A DNA stretch of 64,000 nt from JBDSKH01 sp035556655 (lineage in GTDB: Bacteria; Actinomycetota; Actinomycetes; Actinomycetales; Microbacteriaceae), in contig DATMFW010000033.1 in the NCBI GenBank assembly GCA_035556655.1, positions 1-64,000 of the forward strand. The letters are read 5' to 3'. The notes beneath the pieces are model-generated. The model did no database searches and was not told where the DNA came from. It worked only from the letters and a program-made list of their open reading frames with translations. This document shows, piece after piece, positions 40,412 through 48,601 of this stretch (position 1 is the stretch's first letter; every line of letters begins with the position of its first letter). The translations under genes and the position numbers were made by a program.

Positions 40412-41068
40412 GGCAGGCTCGCCCGCGATCGGCCGCGCCAGGGCGCGCTCGTACCGGCCGGTGTAGACCTCCTGCATGAGGCGCACGATCGGGTAGCCGA
40501 CCCAGAACACCCAGTTCGCGGGTCGTGAGAACGCCCGGATGGTCAGCCAGACCGAGTCGTCGTCGCGGTATTCGATGATGAAGGACTCCTCGCCGTGCTC
40601 GGGGTGGCCGGGCAGCGTGCCGTATGCGAACCCCTTACGCAGCGGTTCGTCGATCACGTAGACCACGCGCGCCGGGACCGGGAAGGGGTACAGCGGCACG
40701 CGCATGATCGCCGTGTCGCCGGGGCGCAGCATCGGGGTGCCGTCGGAGGAGAACACCTGCTCGGCCGGCTCGCTCGACGCCGGGTGCACCGGAGTGCCAT
40801 CGTCGTCGAACGCGACGGGGACGTAGGTTCCCGCTGTCACCTCGGCGGGGGCCTCGAGCGGGGTGACCCTGATGCCGGCGCGACGCTGGATGCCCCAGGT
40901 CATCGCCTCGACCCAGGCGTGCTCCCAGCGCGCCGCGCCGTGCCCGATGCGCACCCGGCGCTCGACCGGACGGAAGCCCTTCGGCGGGTACTGCAGCAGA
41001 TCCTTGGCCTGCGTGCCGCCCACCGCGCCGTAGGTGACGGGCACCTGCCAGAGCGCGCCCGCATCCAT
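40409..41068 (-). CDS. DUF1990 family protein
   Basis: A 219-residue protein with the DUF1990 layout: YPPKGFRPVERRVRIGHGAARWEHAWVEAMTWGIQRRAGI, a middle with MLRPGDTAIMRVPL, and VVYVIDEPLRKGFAYGTLPGHPEHGEESFIIEY, which is the strongest conserved block. Function unknown, widespread in actinobacteria, no signal peptide or membrane segment. ATG 41068 is likely leaderless. The TAG stop doubles as the start of the hemW -10 element. Confidence 0.85.
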   Translation of the reverse strand: MDAGALWQVPVTYGAVGGTQAKDLLQYPPKGFRPVERRVRIGHGAARWEHAWVEAMTWGIQRRAGIRVTPLEAPAEVTAGTYVPVAFDDDGTPVHPASSEPAEQVFSSDGTPMLRPGDTAIMRVPLYPFPVPARVVYVIDEPLRKGFAYGTLPGHPEHGEESFIIEYRDDDSVWLTIRAFSRPANWVFWVGYPIVRLMQEVYTGRYERALARPIAGEPA

Positions 41069-41081
41069 GCCGATCAGTCTA
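41069..41081 (-). promoter_or_regulatory. leaderless -10 of the DUF1990 gene
   Basis: TAGACT (41081-41076) is seven bases before the ATG at 41068. The rest of the stretch 41082-41212 to lepA holds no gene or clear hairpin. Confidence 0.5.
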
Positions 41082-41212
41082 GGAGAGTGCGCGGATGCCG
41101 AGTCCGGGGTGCGCGAGGCAACAACCTCGGAACAGCCGCCCGGAATGGGCGCGCCACTCCGGGTATCAGGCCCGGCACGAGCCTCAGTTCCGACGTTGCT
41201 GCCCGGCTGGGG

Positions 41213-43084
41213 CTACTTCTTGTCTTTGGCCTTCTCGACGTCGCCTGAGAGGGCGGCGATGAACGCCTCTTGAGGAACCTCGACGCGCCCGACCATCTTC
41301 ATGCGCTTCTTGCCCTCTTTCTGCTTCTCGAGCAGCTTGCGCTTGCGGGTGATGTCGCCGCCGTAGCACTTGGCCAGAACGTCTTTGCGCATGGCGCGGA
41401 TCGACTCGCGCGCGATGATGCGGGCGCCGATCGCCGCCTGGATCGGCACCTCGAACTGCTGGCGCGGGATCAGCTCGCGCAGGCGCCCCGTCATCAGCAC
41501 GCCGTAGGCGTACGCCTTGTCGCGGTGCACGATCGCGCTGAACGCATCGACCTGGTCGCCCTGCAGCAGGATGTCGACCTTCACCAGGTCGGCCTCCTGC
41601 GACCCCGCCGGCTCGTAGTCGAGCGAGGCATAGCCCTGGGTGCGGGACTTCAGGTTGTCGAAGAAGTCGAACACGATCTCGCCGAGCGGCATCGTGTAGT
41701 GCAGTTCGACGCGGTCCTCACCGAGGTAGTCCATGCCGTTCATGGTCCCGCGGCGCGACTGGCAGAGCTCCATGATCGTGCCCACGTAGTCCTTCGGGGC
41801 CAGGATCGACGCCTTGACGACCGGCTCCTCCACCTTCGCGATCTTCGTGTTCGACGGGAACTCGGAGGGGTTGGTCACGGTGTACTGCTTCTTGTCCTCG
41901 GTGGTCACCTCGTAGATGACGCTCGGTGCCGTGGTGATCAGGTCGAGGTCGAACTCGCGCTGCAGGCGCTCCGTGACGATCTCGAGGTGCAGCAGACCCA
42001 GGAACCCGCAGCGGAAACCGAAGCCGAGCGCGACCGAGGTCTCCGGCTCGTAGTTGAGCGCCGCATCCGAGAGTTTCAGCTTGTCGAGCGCGTCGCGCAG
42101 GTCGGGATAGTCGCTGCCGTCGATCGGGTAGATGCCCGAGAACACCATCGGCAGCGGCTCGGTGTAGCCCGGAAGCGCCTCGCTCGCCGGCTTGGTCGCC
42201 GTGGTCACGGTGTCGCCGACCTTGGACTGCCGCACGTCCTTCACACCGGTGATCAAGTAGCCCACCTCGCCGACGCCGAGCCCCTTGGACGGGGTCGGCT
42301 CGGGACTCGAGACCCCGATCTCGAGGATGTCGTGCGTCGCTCTCGTGGACATCATCTGGATGCGCTCGCGCGGGTTCAGCTGCCCGTCGACCATGCGCAC
42401 ATAGGTGACCACACCGCGGTAGGAGTCGTAGACCGAGTCGAAGATCATCGCGCGGGCCGGGGCATCGGCCACGCCCACCGGCGCGGGGATGCGCTCGACG
42501 ACCCGGTCGAGAAGCGCCTCGACGCCGGTGCCGGTCTTGCCCGAGACCCGGAGCACGTCGTCGGGGTCGCCGCCGATCAACTGGGCGAGTTCGCGCGCGT
42601 ACTTGTCGGGATCCGCCGCCGGCAGATCGATCTTGTTCAGCACCGGGATGATCTCGAGGTCGTTGTCGAGAGCCAGGTAGAGGTTCGCGAGGGTCTGCGC
42701 CTCGATGCCCTGCGCGGCATCCACCAGCAGGATCGCGCCCTCGCAGGCGGCGAGCGAGCGCGACACCTCGTAGGTGAAGTCGACGTGACCGGGGGTGTCG
42801 ATCATGTTGAGGGCGTAGGTGGTTTCGACAGGCTCAACCACCGAACTCGCCCAGGGCATTCTGACCGCCTGGCTCTTGATGGTGATGCCGCGCTCGCGCT
42901 CGATGTCCATGCGGTCGAGGTACTGGGCGCGCATGTCGCGCTCGGCGACGACTCCGGTGATCTGCAGCATGCGGTCGGCGAGGGTCGACTTGCCGTGATC
43001 GATGTGCGCGATGATGCAGAAGTTACGGATGCGCGCGGGGTCGGTGGCAGCCGGAGCGAGGGGCTGCGAGGCGCGCGGAGACAT
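41213..43084 (-). CDS. lepA: elongation factor 4 (LepA)
   Basis: A 623-residue translational GTPase. G1 is AHIDHGKST, the switch region ERERGITIKSQAVRM, G3 IDTPGHVDF, G4 NKIDLPAADPD, and the C-terminal KRKLLEKQKEGKKRMK block is typical of LepA. ATG 43084 is chosen because GGAG lies four bases before it; an upstream ATG in the frame would add six residues. Between IKSQAVRMPW and YALNMIDTPG the protein carries ASSVVEPVETT, encoded by a 21-bp palindromic repeat (42820-42840). Other LepA proteins have a short, variable loop here, so the repeat was probably tolerated in frame. Confidence 0.94.
   Translation of the reverse strand: MSPRASQPLAPAATDPARIRNFCIIAHIDHGKSTLADRMLQITGVVAERDMRAQYLDRMDIERERGITIKSQAVRMPWASSVVEPVETTYALNMIDTPGHVDFTYEVSRSLAACEGAILLVDAAQGIEAQTLANLYLALDNDLEIIPVLNKIDLPAADPDKYARELAQLIGGDPDDVLRVSGKTGTGVEALLDRVVERIPAPVGVADAPARAMIFDSVYDSYRGVVTYVRMVDGQLNPRERIQMMSTRATHDILEIGVSSPEPTPSKGLGVGEVGYLITGVKDVRQSKVGDTVTTATKPASEALPGYTEPLPMVFSGIYPIDGSDYPDLRDALDKLKLSDAALNYEPETSVALGFGFRCGFLGLLHLEIVTERLQREFDLDLITTAPSVIYEVTTEDKKQYTVTNPSEFPSNTKIAKVEEPVVKASILAPKDYVGTIMELCQSRRGTMNGMDYLGEDRVELHYTMPLGEIVFDFFDNLKSRTQGYASLDYEPAGSQEADLVKVDILLQGDQVDAFSAIVHRDKAYAYGVLMTGRLRELIPRQQFEVPIQAAIGARIIARESIRAMRKDVLAKCYGGDITRKRKLLEKQKEGKKRMKMVGRVEVPQEAFIAALSGDVEKAKDKK
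42820..42840 (-). repeat. 21-bp palindromic repeat inside lepA
   Basis: Minus strand TGGTTGAGCC, then TGTCGAAACCA: an imperfect palindrome with TGGTT/AACCA ends. I recognise it as a short repeat found many times in Microbacteriaceae genomes, usually between genes. Here it encodes VEPVET in frame. Confidence 0.65.
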
Positions 43085-43106
43085 AGCGCTCCATCTTCCC
43101 ACGTGC

Positions 43107-43142
43107 GAGAGCCCCCGAGCGCGGTGCGCTGCGGGGGCTCTC
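43107..43142. terminator. hairpin between the DUF4190 gene and lepA
   Basis: GAGAGCCCCCG (43107-43117) pairs with CGGGGGCTCTC (43132-43142), and an inner AGCGC/GCGCT stem extends it. No U-tract follows on either strand. It probably ends the DUF4190 transcript before lepA. Confidence 0.55.
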
Positions 43143-43154
43143 TCGGTCTCGGGC

Positions 43155-43523
43155 TTACAGGTCCCAGAGGTCCCAGGCGCCGATGTTCGCCATGTCCCAG
43201 GGAGCGAACGCGCCCCAGATCGCCAGCGGGGCGAAGAACGCCACGCCCATGATGGCCAGCAGCAGCCAGCCGAAGGTTCCGACGAACCCGAGCACGAGGC
43301 CCCAGTTCGCCATCAGGCGCGAGCTCGGCTCCTTCGAGCGCGACACGAATCCGAAGACGATCGCGCCGGCCGAGAGCAGCCACTGGCCGAGGATGATGCC
43401 GGTGATGCCGAGGACGAGGGCGGTGATGCTGAACGCACCGTAGCTCGCCGGGGTGGCGGTTGCGGGGGCCGGAGCGCCGAGCTCGGGCTGGGGGGCGGAT
43501 GTGGTGGAGGTCGTGGTTGCCAT
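43155..43523 (-). CDS. DUF4190 domain membrane protein
   Basis: A 122-residue membrane protein. A Thr/Ala/Pro-rich N-terminus (residues 1-27) is followed by SYGAFSITALVLGITGIILGQWLLS, the DUF4190 opening, then LGLVLGF-type second helix (NWGLVLGFVGTFGWLLLAIMGVAFF) and an unusually tryptophan-rich end (IWGAFAPWDMANIGAWDLWDL). Function unknown. The ATG has TAGCCT six bases upstream (leaderless). Confidence 0.8.
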   Translation of the reverse strand: MATTTSTTSAPQPELGAPAPATATPASYGAFSITALVLGITGIILGQWLLSAGAIVFGFVSRSKEPSSRLMANWGLVLGFVGTFGWLLLAIMGVAFFAPLAIWGAFAPWDMANIGAWDLWDL

Positions 43524-43535
43524 GACCCCAGGCTA
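43524..43535 (-). promoter_or_regulatory. leaderless -10 of the DUF4190 gene
   Basis: TAGCCT (43535-43530) is six bases before the ATG at 43523. Confidence 0.5.
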
Positions 43536-43563
43536 GAAACCGGCGCCCCCGGCGCCCATGGGG

Positions 43564-44454
43564 CTAACCCCCGGAACGCCGGAGGATGTCCCGAAGCGCC
43601 GGCTCGAGGTCGGGGAAACGGAAGACGAAACCCGCATCGAGCAGGCGCTGGGGCAGCACCCACCGGCTCTTGAGGATCAGCTCGGTCTCGGTGCGGATCG
43701 CGACCGCGCCCAGTTCGAGAGCGAAACGCGGCAGCGGGATGCCGACCGGCATCCCGAGCACGCGACGCAGGGTGGCCATCACCTCGCGATTCGTCGACGG
43801 GTGGGGGCTGGTGATGTTGATCGCCCCGTCGAGGTCGCTGGTCTCGAGGAACTCCATCGCCGCGAACACGTCGTCCAGGTGCACCCAGCTGAAGCGCTGC
43901 GCTCCCCCGGCCTGCGCTCCGCCGAGGCCGAACCGGGTGAGCATCACGAGCGGGGTGAGTGCCGAACCCCTGCCGAGGGTGATCGCTGTGCGCATCGCCA
44001 CCTGCCGGACACCGTCGCGGGCCGCGTCGAAGAACGTGTGCTCCCACGCGGTCGCGACATCCACCGAGAAGCCATGCCCGAGTTCGCCATCCGTCTCGGT
44101 CTGCGGTCGGTCCTCGGCGTGCCGGTAGATCGTCGCCGTGCTCGCGTTGAGCCAGAGCGGGGGCGGACTCTCCGCGGAACCCACCGCTCGCCCGAGCTCG
44201 GCGGTGGTCTCCAGCCGGGACCGGAAGATCTCTGCCCGGTTGGCCGCGTTGTAGCGGCAGTTCACGCTCTTGCCGGCGAGGTTCACCAGGACGTCGGCGC
44301 CGTCGATCAGCCGGGTGATCGCGGCGGTCTCGCCCCAGAGTGCATCGGCATCGCGGCGCCCGATGGTGCTGACCCGGTCGCCGCGGGCTCGGTAGAGCTC
44401 GGCGAATCTCGTTCCCATGAACCCGTGCGCCCCGGCGATGACGATCTGCCGCAT
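43564..44454 (-). CDS. TIGR01777 family epimerase-like protein (YfcH type)
   Basis: A 296-residue atypical SDR. The Rossmann start IVIAGAHGFMG (residues 4-14) is followed by VLVNLAGKSVNCRY, the family signature (NLAG.S...RW), NASTATIYRH, FSWVHLDDVFAAMEFL and INITSPHPSTNREVMATL. The family is uncharacterised; some members are linked to cell division or septum timing. The ATG has TAGCCT six bases upstream and is divergent from the NUDIX gene with overlapping -10 elements. Confidence 0.88.
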   Translation of the reverse strand: MRQIVIAGAHGFMGTRFAELYRARGDRVSTIGRRDADALWGETAAITRLIDGADVLVNLAGKSVNCRYNAANRAEIFRSRLETTAELGRAVGSAESPPPLWLNASTATIYRHAEDRPQTETDGELGHGFSVDVATAWEHTFFDAARDGVRQVAMRTAITLGRGSALTPLVMLTRFGLGGAQAGGAQRFSWVHLDDVFAAMEFLETSDLDGAINITSPHPSTNREVMATLRRVLGMPVGIPLPRFALELGAVAIRTETELILKSRWVLPQRLLDAGFVFRFPDLEPALRDILRRSGG

Positions 44455-44476
44455 GCCGCCAGGCTAACGTGGGCGG
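44455..44476. promoter_or_regulatory. two overlapping leaderless -10 elements, divergent
   Basis: Minus strand TAGCCT (44466-44461), six bases before ATG 44454; plus strand TAACGT (44465-44470), six bases before ATG 44477. The two hexamers share bases 44465-44466, and the start codons are separated by only 22 bases. Confidence 0.55.
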
Positions 44477-44959
44477 ATGCCGACCCCCGACTTCATCATC
44501 GGCTTGCGCGAACTGGTGGGTCACCACCCCCTCTGGCTGTCGGGGGTGACCGCCGTCGTGGTACGCGGGGACGAGGTGCTGATGATCCGGCGCGCCGACA
44601 ACGGGCGCTGGGCGCCGGTGGCGGGCATCATCGAGCCGGGCGAGCATCCGGCCGACACCGCCGAGCGCGAGGTCCTCGAAGAGGCCGGCGTCGTCGTGGA
44701 GGTGGAGCGCATCGCCGGCGTCGATGTCAGTGCTCACGTGGGCTACGACAACGGCGACGAGGCGCAATACCTCGTGATCGTGGTGCGCTGCCGATGGGTC
44801 TCGGGTGATCCGTACCCGGCCGACGGCGAGGCCACCGAGGCCCGCTGGGTGCCAGCGGAGGAGCTGGGCGGGCTCGAACCCGCGCTGTCGGAGGCCTCCC
44901 TGCGGCGCATCGGCTGGGCCCTGTCGGAGGAGCCCGCGGCCGCATTCCGCCGCGCGTAG
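44477..44959 (+). CDS. NUDIX hydrolase
   Basis: A 160-residue NUDIX protein. The Nudix box is GIIEPGEHPADTAEREVLEEAGV (G-x5-E-x7-R-E-x2-E-E-x-G), and the strand before it, VRGDEVLMIRRADNGRWAPV, is typical. It hydrolyses a nucleoside diphosphate linked to another group; the substrate is unknown. No Shine-Dalgarno sequence precedes the ATG, which fits the leaderless -10 shared with the divergent gene. Confidence 0.9.
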   Translation: MPTPDFIIGLRELVGHHPLWLSGVTAVVVRGDEVLMIRRADNGRWAPVAGIIEPGEHPADTAEREVLEEAGVVVEVERIAGVDVSAHVGYDNGDEAQYLVIVVRCRWVSGDPYPADGEATEARWVPAEELGGLEPALSEASLRRIGWALSEEPAAAFRRA

Positions 44960-45075
44960 TCCTCTGGTAACGTAGACCCTTGGTTTTGCGTGCGGTTCCC
45001 CCGCGCGATTCGCCGACAGCGTTCCTCTACCGCTGCGGCATCTACCGATCCCGTCGAACGAAGGCAACTCAACGC

Positions 45076-45336
45076 ATGGCGAACATCAAGTCGCAGATCA
45101 AGCGCATCGGCACCAACAAGAAGGCCCAGGAGCGCAACAAGGCCGTCAAGAGCGAGCTCAAGACCGTCATCCGCGCCACCCGCGAGGCCATCGAGGCCGG
45201 CGACAAGAAGAAGGCCGCCGCGGCCCTCGTCGTCGCCACCAAGAAGCTCGACAAGGCCACCAGCAAGGGCGTCATCCACGCCAACCAGGCCGCGAACCGC
45301 AAGAGCGCGATCGCGAAGCAGGTCGCCGCGCTCTGA
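45076..45336 (+). CDS. rpsT: 30S ribosomal protein S20
   Basis: An 86-residue primary rRNA-binding protein of the small subunit. MANIKSQIKRIGTNKKAQERN and the C-terminal GVIHANQAANRKSAIAKQV are fully typical, and the sequence is Lys/Ala-rich. The ATG at 45076 follows a leader of about 100 bases after the NUDIX stop; TAACGT (44968-44973) in the leader with TTCCGC 17 bases before it is a candidate promoter. It converges on holA; 25 bases between the stops show no clear hairpin. Confidence 0.96.
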   Translation: MANIKSQIKRIGTNKKAQERNKAVKSELKTVIRATREAIEAGDKKKAAAALVVATKKLDKATSKGVIHANQAANRKSAIAKQVAAL

Positions 45337-45361
45337 ATCGCCGCCCTACGAGCCGCCGCCG

Positions 45362-46375
45362 CTACCCGCGGCGGGACAGGTTCTCGACGAGGCGTTCGAG
45401 GGCGTAGACCGGGTCGCGCCCGCCGCCCTTCACCTGCGCATCGGTGTCGGCCAGCGCTTCGATCGCGCGACCGAGACCCTCATCGCTCCAGCCCCTGAGG
45501 TCGCGCATCGCCCGCTCGACCTGCCAGGGTGCCAGCCCGAGGCGCGATGCGACCTGAGCGGGCGGCCCGCTGCTGGCCGAGACCTTGGCCATCGTGCGGA
45601 TCTTGCTGGCGATCGCCGCGATCATCGGCACCGGGTCGGCGCCCGAGGCGAGGGCGTGCCGCAGCAGGCCGAGCGACTCGCCGTGCCGCCCGGCGATCGC
45701 CGCGTCGGCGACCGCGAAGGCATTGGCCTCGACCCGGCCGCCGTAGTACTTCGCGACGAGCTGTTCGCTGATCTCGGCGTCGGTATCGGCGAGCAGCTGG
45801 CGGCAGGCCGCCGCGAGCTCGGCCAGATCTTCTGAGAAGGCGTCGACCAGGGCGCGGACCGCACCCGGCGCGATGCGCCGGCCGGCCTGCTGGAACTCGG
45901 CCCGCACGAAGTCGGTCTTGTCGCTGTCGCGTTTCAGCTCGGCGCAGACCACCTCGATCGCACCGCCGGTGCCCGAACGCAGCGCATCGAGCAGCTTCTT
46001 GCCGCGGACCCCGCCGGCGTGGCGCAGCACCAGGTAGGTGTCGTCGGCCGGGGCGTCGAGATAGGCCAGCGCCTCCTCCAGGAACAGGTCGCCGGTCTTC
46101 TCGACATTGGCGACGCGGATGAACCGCGGCTCGCCGAACAGGCTCGGGCTGGCCAGGGTCAGCAGTTCGCCCGGGGCGTAGTCGGCGGCGTCGAGCTCGG
46201 AGACCTCGAGCGTCGGATCTTCGGCGCGCAACGTGTCGCGCAGCAGCCGGATCGCGCGGTCGGCCAGCACCGGCTCGGTGCCGGAGACCAGCACGATCGG
46301 GGCGGGACGGATCGCGTCCCACGCGAGCTGCGGGATCGCGACCTTGCTCGTCGCGCGCTTCGCCGGTGCCGCCAT
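45362..46375 (-). CDS. holA: DNA polymerase III subunit delta
   Basis: A 337-residue clamp-loader subunit. IVLVSGTEPVLADRAIRLL opens the AAA-like domain, FLEEALAYLDAPADDTYLVLRHAGG marks the middle, and VSASSGPPAQVASRLGLAPWQVERAMRDL with the C-terminal domain matches the HolA family. Walker motifs are degenerate, as expected for delta. The ATG has TAGGCT six bases upstream, whose TAG is also the stop codon of comEC. Confidence 0.92.
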   Translation of the reverse strand: MAAPAKRATSKVAIPQLAWDAIRPAPIVLVSGTEPVLADRAIRLLRDTLRAEDPTLEVSELDAADYAPGELLTLASPSLFGEPRFIRVANVEKTGDLFLEEALAYLDAPADDTYLVLRHAGGVRGKKLLDALRSGTGGAIEVVCAELKRDSDKTDFVRAEFQQAGRRIAPGAVRALVDAFSEDLAELAAACRQLLADTDAEISEQLVAKYYGGRVEANAFAVADAAIAGRHGESLGLLRHALASGADPVPMIAAIASKIRTMAKVSASSGPPAQVASRLGLAPWQVERAMRDLRGWSDEGLGRAIEALADTDAQVKGGGRDPVYALERLVENLSRRG

Positions 46376-46387
46376 GAGGCCAGCCTA
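46376..46387 (-). promoter_or_regulatory. leaderless -10 of holA
   Basis: TAGGCT (46387-46382) lies six bases before ATG 46375. Its TAG (46387-46385) is the stop codon of comEC. Confidence 0.5.
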
Positions 46388-48601
46388 CGGCGCGGGTGCG
46401 ACGCCGGCGCGCTCGCTCCAGACCCGGATGCCGTCCGCCCCGGGCGCGACGAGGATCAGCCCATCGAGGTCGGTACGCAGCGCCCGGATGCCCACCGCCG
46501 ACAGGATGCCGAGCAGCTTCGGCGTCGGATGCCCGTAGTCGTTGTCCGCACCCACCCCGATGAGCCCGACCCCCGCGCCCAGCGCCTCATAGAGCGCCGC
46601 CGCCTGGTCGGCCGAGCCGTGGTGGGCGACCTTGACCACATCGACCCGCGGCACCCCGCCGCGACCGAGGAGGCGCAGCTGCGACTCCTCACCGAGGTCG
46701 CCGAGGAACAGCGCATCGAGCGGACCGTCGACCAGTAGGGTCACGCTCGCGGCGTTGCCGGGCGCCACGCCCGTGGGCGGCGGCCACAGCACCCGCCAGC
46801 TCAGGTCTCCGAGGACTCCGGCGTCGCCGGTCTGCACCGGGGTGACCGTCGCACCTCCCGCGGTCAGGGCGTCGGCGATCGCGGTGTCGCCCGCATCCGA
46901 GACCGGCCCGATCAGGACGCGGTCGACCCGGCCGATCACCGCCTCGACGCCGCCCACGTGATCGAGGTCGTAGTGGGTGAGCACGAGCAGCCGGATGCGC
47001 CCCACCCCGAGCGCGTCGAGGCAGCCTTCCAGCGCCTCGGGTTCGGGTCCGGTATCGATGAGCGCGACATCCGCACCGCTGCGCAGCACAGTCGCGTCGC
47101 CCTGCCCGACATCGCACATCGCGATCTGCCAGTCGCCGGGCCGGCCGGTCACGGTGACGATGTGCCCGCCCGCGAGGACCCCGAGGTAGGCGATCGCCGC
47201 GACGGCGAGGACCCGGCGCAGCCGGCCGCGCAGCCGCGGCGAGCCGGCCCGCAGGATGAGCAGGATCACCAGCAGCGTGAGCGCGAGCAGCAGCACCATG
47301 CCGGGCGGTCCGACCGGCCACGGGCTGCGGGCGCCGGGCAGCCCGGCGGCGAAGGTCGCGACAGCGGCGATCCAGCTGGCGGGGAGCCAGGCCAGCCACG
47401 CAGCCACCGGCGCCAGCGGCGGCAGCAGTGTCGCCAGCAGGCAGGCGATCAGCCCGCCGATGGTGGCGAGAGGCGCCGCCGGTTCGGCCAGGGCATTGGC
47501 GGGGACGCCGTAGAGCGGCAGCGCGGGATCGAGCAGCAGCAGCACCGGCTGGCAGGCCAGCTGCGCCGACACCGGGATCGCCACCAGCAGCGCCAGCCAG
47601 CGCGGCAGGAACGGCGCGAGCCGGTCGGCGAGCGGCGAGGCGAGCACCAGCAACCCGGCGGTGGCCAGAACGCTGAGGGCGAAGCCGTAGCTGCGGGCGA
47701 GCCAGGGATCGGCGATCAGCAGGCCGATCACGGCGACGCACAGCACCGGGATGCCACGGCCGGGCCGCGAGGACGCCAGGGCGATGAGCGCGACGGCCGC
47801 CATGACCGCCGCTCTGACGACGCTCGGCTCGGGCGTCACCAGCAGCACGAATCCGGCCAGGGCCGCCATCGCCGTCGCCACCCGGGTCAGGCGTCCGAGC
47901 CCCAGAGCGGCGGTCGCCGCGAAGACCAGGGCGACGACGATGACGCAGTTCGAGCCCGAGACCGCGGTGAGGTGACTGAGCGAGGCGACCTTCATGTCGG
48001 CATCGAGCCGCGCGCCGACCGCCGAGGTGTCGCCGATCGCGAGACCGGGAAGCAGTCCGGCGCCCGGTCCCGGCAGCCGGGCGGCGACCTCGGCGAAGCG
48101 CTCACGCAGCGCCGCGGTCACCGCGAGCGGTCCGGCCGCCTGCCGCATCACTCGCACCGTGTCGTCGGCGAACAGCAGGAACGCCATGTCGTCGCCGGCG
48201 TCCGCGGGCTCGAGGTCTCCGGTCGCGACCACCGTGTCGCCGATGCGCACCGCGGGCAGGTCTCCGAACACCAGGACCGGTGAACCCGCGGCGTGCGCGG
48301 GGACCCGGCCGTCGACGACTCGACCCGTGATCTCGAGCTCGAGGGTCACCGGCCCGTTCGCGCCGGAGAGTTCCGGAGGTTCGCGCCGTACCTGCCCGGC
48401 GGCGACGGCCGTCAGCACCACCGCCGTCGCGACCAGTGCCAGTGCCAGGAGTGCGGCACGACGGCGCAGCAGCATGCTCACGAGGGCGACCGCCCACGCG
48501 AGGGTGACGGCGATGCCGAGCCCGTCCCGGCATCCGATCGCGATGCCTGCGGCGAGCCAGGCGGCCACGGCGGCGGGCACCAGCCTCAGGTCGCGGCTCA
48601 C
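46385..48601 (-). CDS. comEC: ComEC/Rec2 competence protein (DNA transport channel plus MBL domain)
   Basis: A 738-residue protein. A short N-terminal region is followed by a DUF4131-like domain with soluble part, the Competence domain with about nine helices (residues 210-500; LSHLTAVSGSNCVIVVALVFA is the conserved motif) and a C-terminal metallo-beta-lactamase domain (VTVTGRPGDWQIAMCDVGQGDATVL, THYDLDHVGG, VDVVKVAHHGSADQ). It forms the channel for uptake of single-stranded DNA. The GTG start overlaps the comEA stop (GTGA). The active-site HxHxDH of the MBL fold reads THYDLDH, as usual for ComEC. Confidence 0.92.
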   Translation of the reverse strand: MSRDLRLVPAAVAAWLAAGIAIGCRDGLGIAVTLAWAVALVSMLLRRRAALLALALVATAVVLTAVAAGQVRREPPELSGANGPVTLELEITGRVVDGRVPAHAAGSPVLVFGDLPAVRIGDTVVATGDLEPADAGDDMAFLLFADDTVRVMRQAAGPLAVTAALRERFAEVAARLPGPGAGLLPGLAIGDTSAVGARLDADMKVASLSHLTAVSGSNCVIVVALVFAATAALGLGRLTRVATAMAALAGFVLLVTPEPSVVRAAVMAAVALIALASSRPGRGIPVLCVAVIGLLIADPWLARSYGFALSVLATAGLLVLASPLADRLAPFLPRWLALLVAIPVSAQLACQPVLLLLDPALPLYGVPANALAEPAAPLATIGGLIACLLATLLPPLAPVAAWLAWLPASWIAAVATFAAGLPGARSPWPVGPPGMVLLLALTLLVILLILRAGSPRLRGRLRRVLAVAAIAYLGVLAGGHIVTVTGRPGDWQIAMCDVGQGDATVLRSGADVALIDTGPEPEALEGCLDALGVGRIRLLVLTHYDLDHVGGVEAVIGRVDRVLIGPVSDAGDTAIADALTAGGATVTPVQTGDAGVLGDLSWRVLWPPPTGVAPGNAASVTLLVDGPLDALFLGDLGEESQLRLLGRGGVPRVDVVKVAHHGSADQAAALYEALGAGVGLIGVGADNDYGHPTPKLLGILSAVGIRALRTDLDGLILVAPGADGIRVWSERAGVAPAP

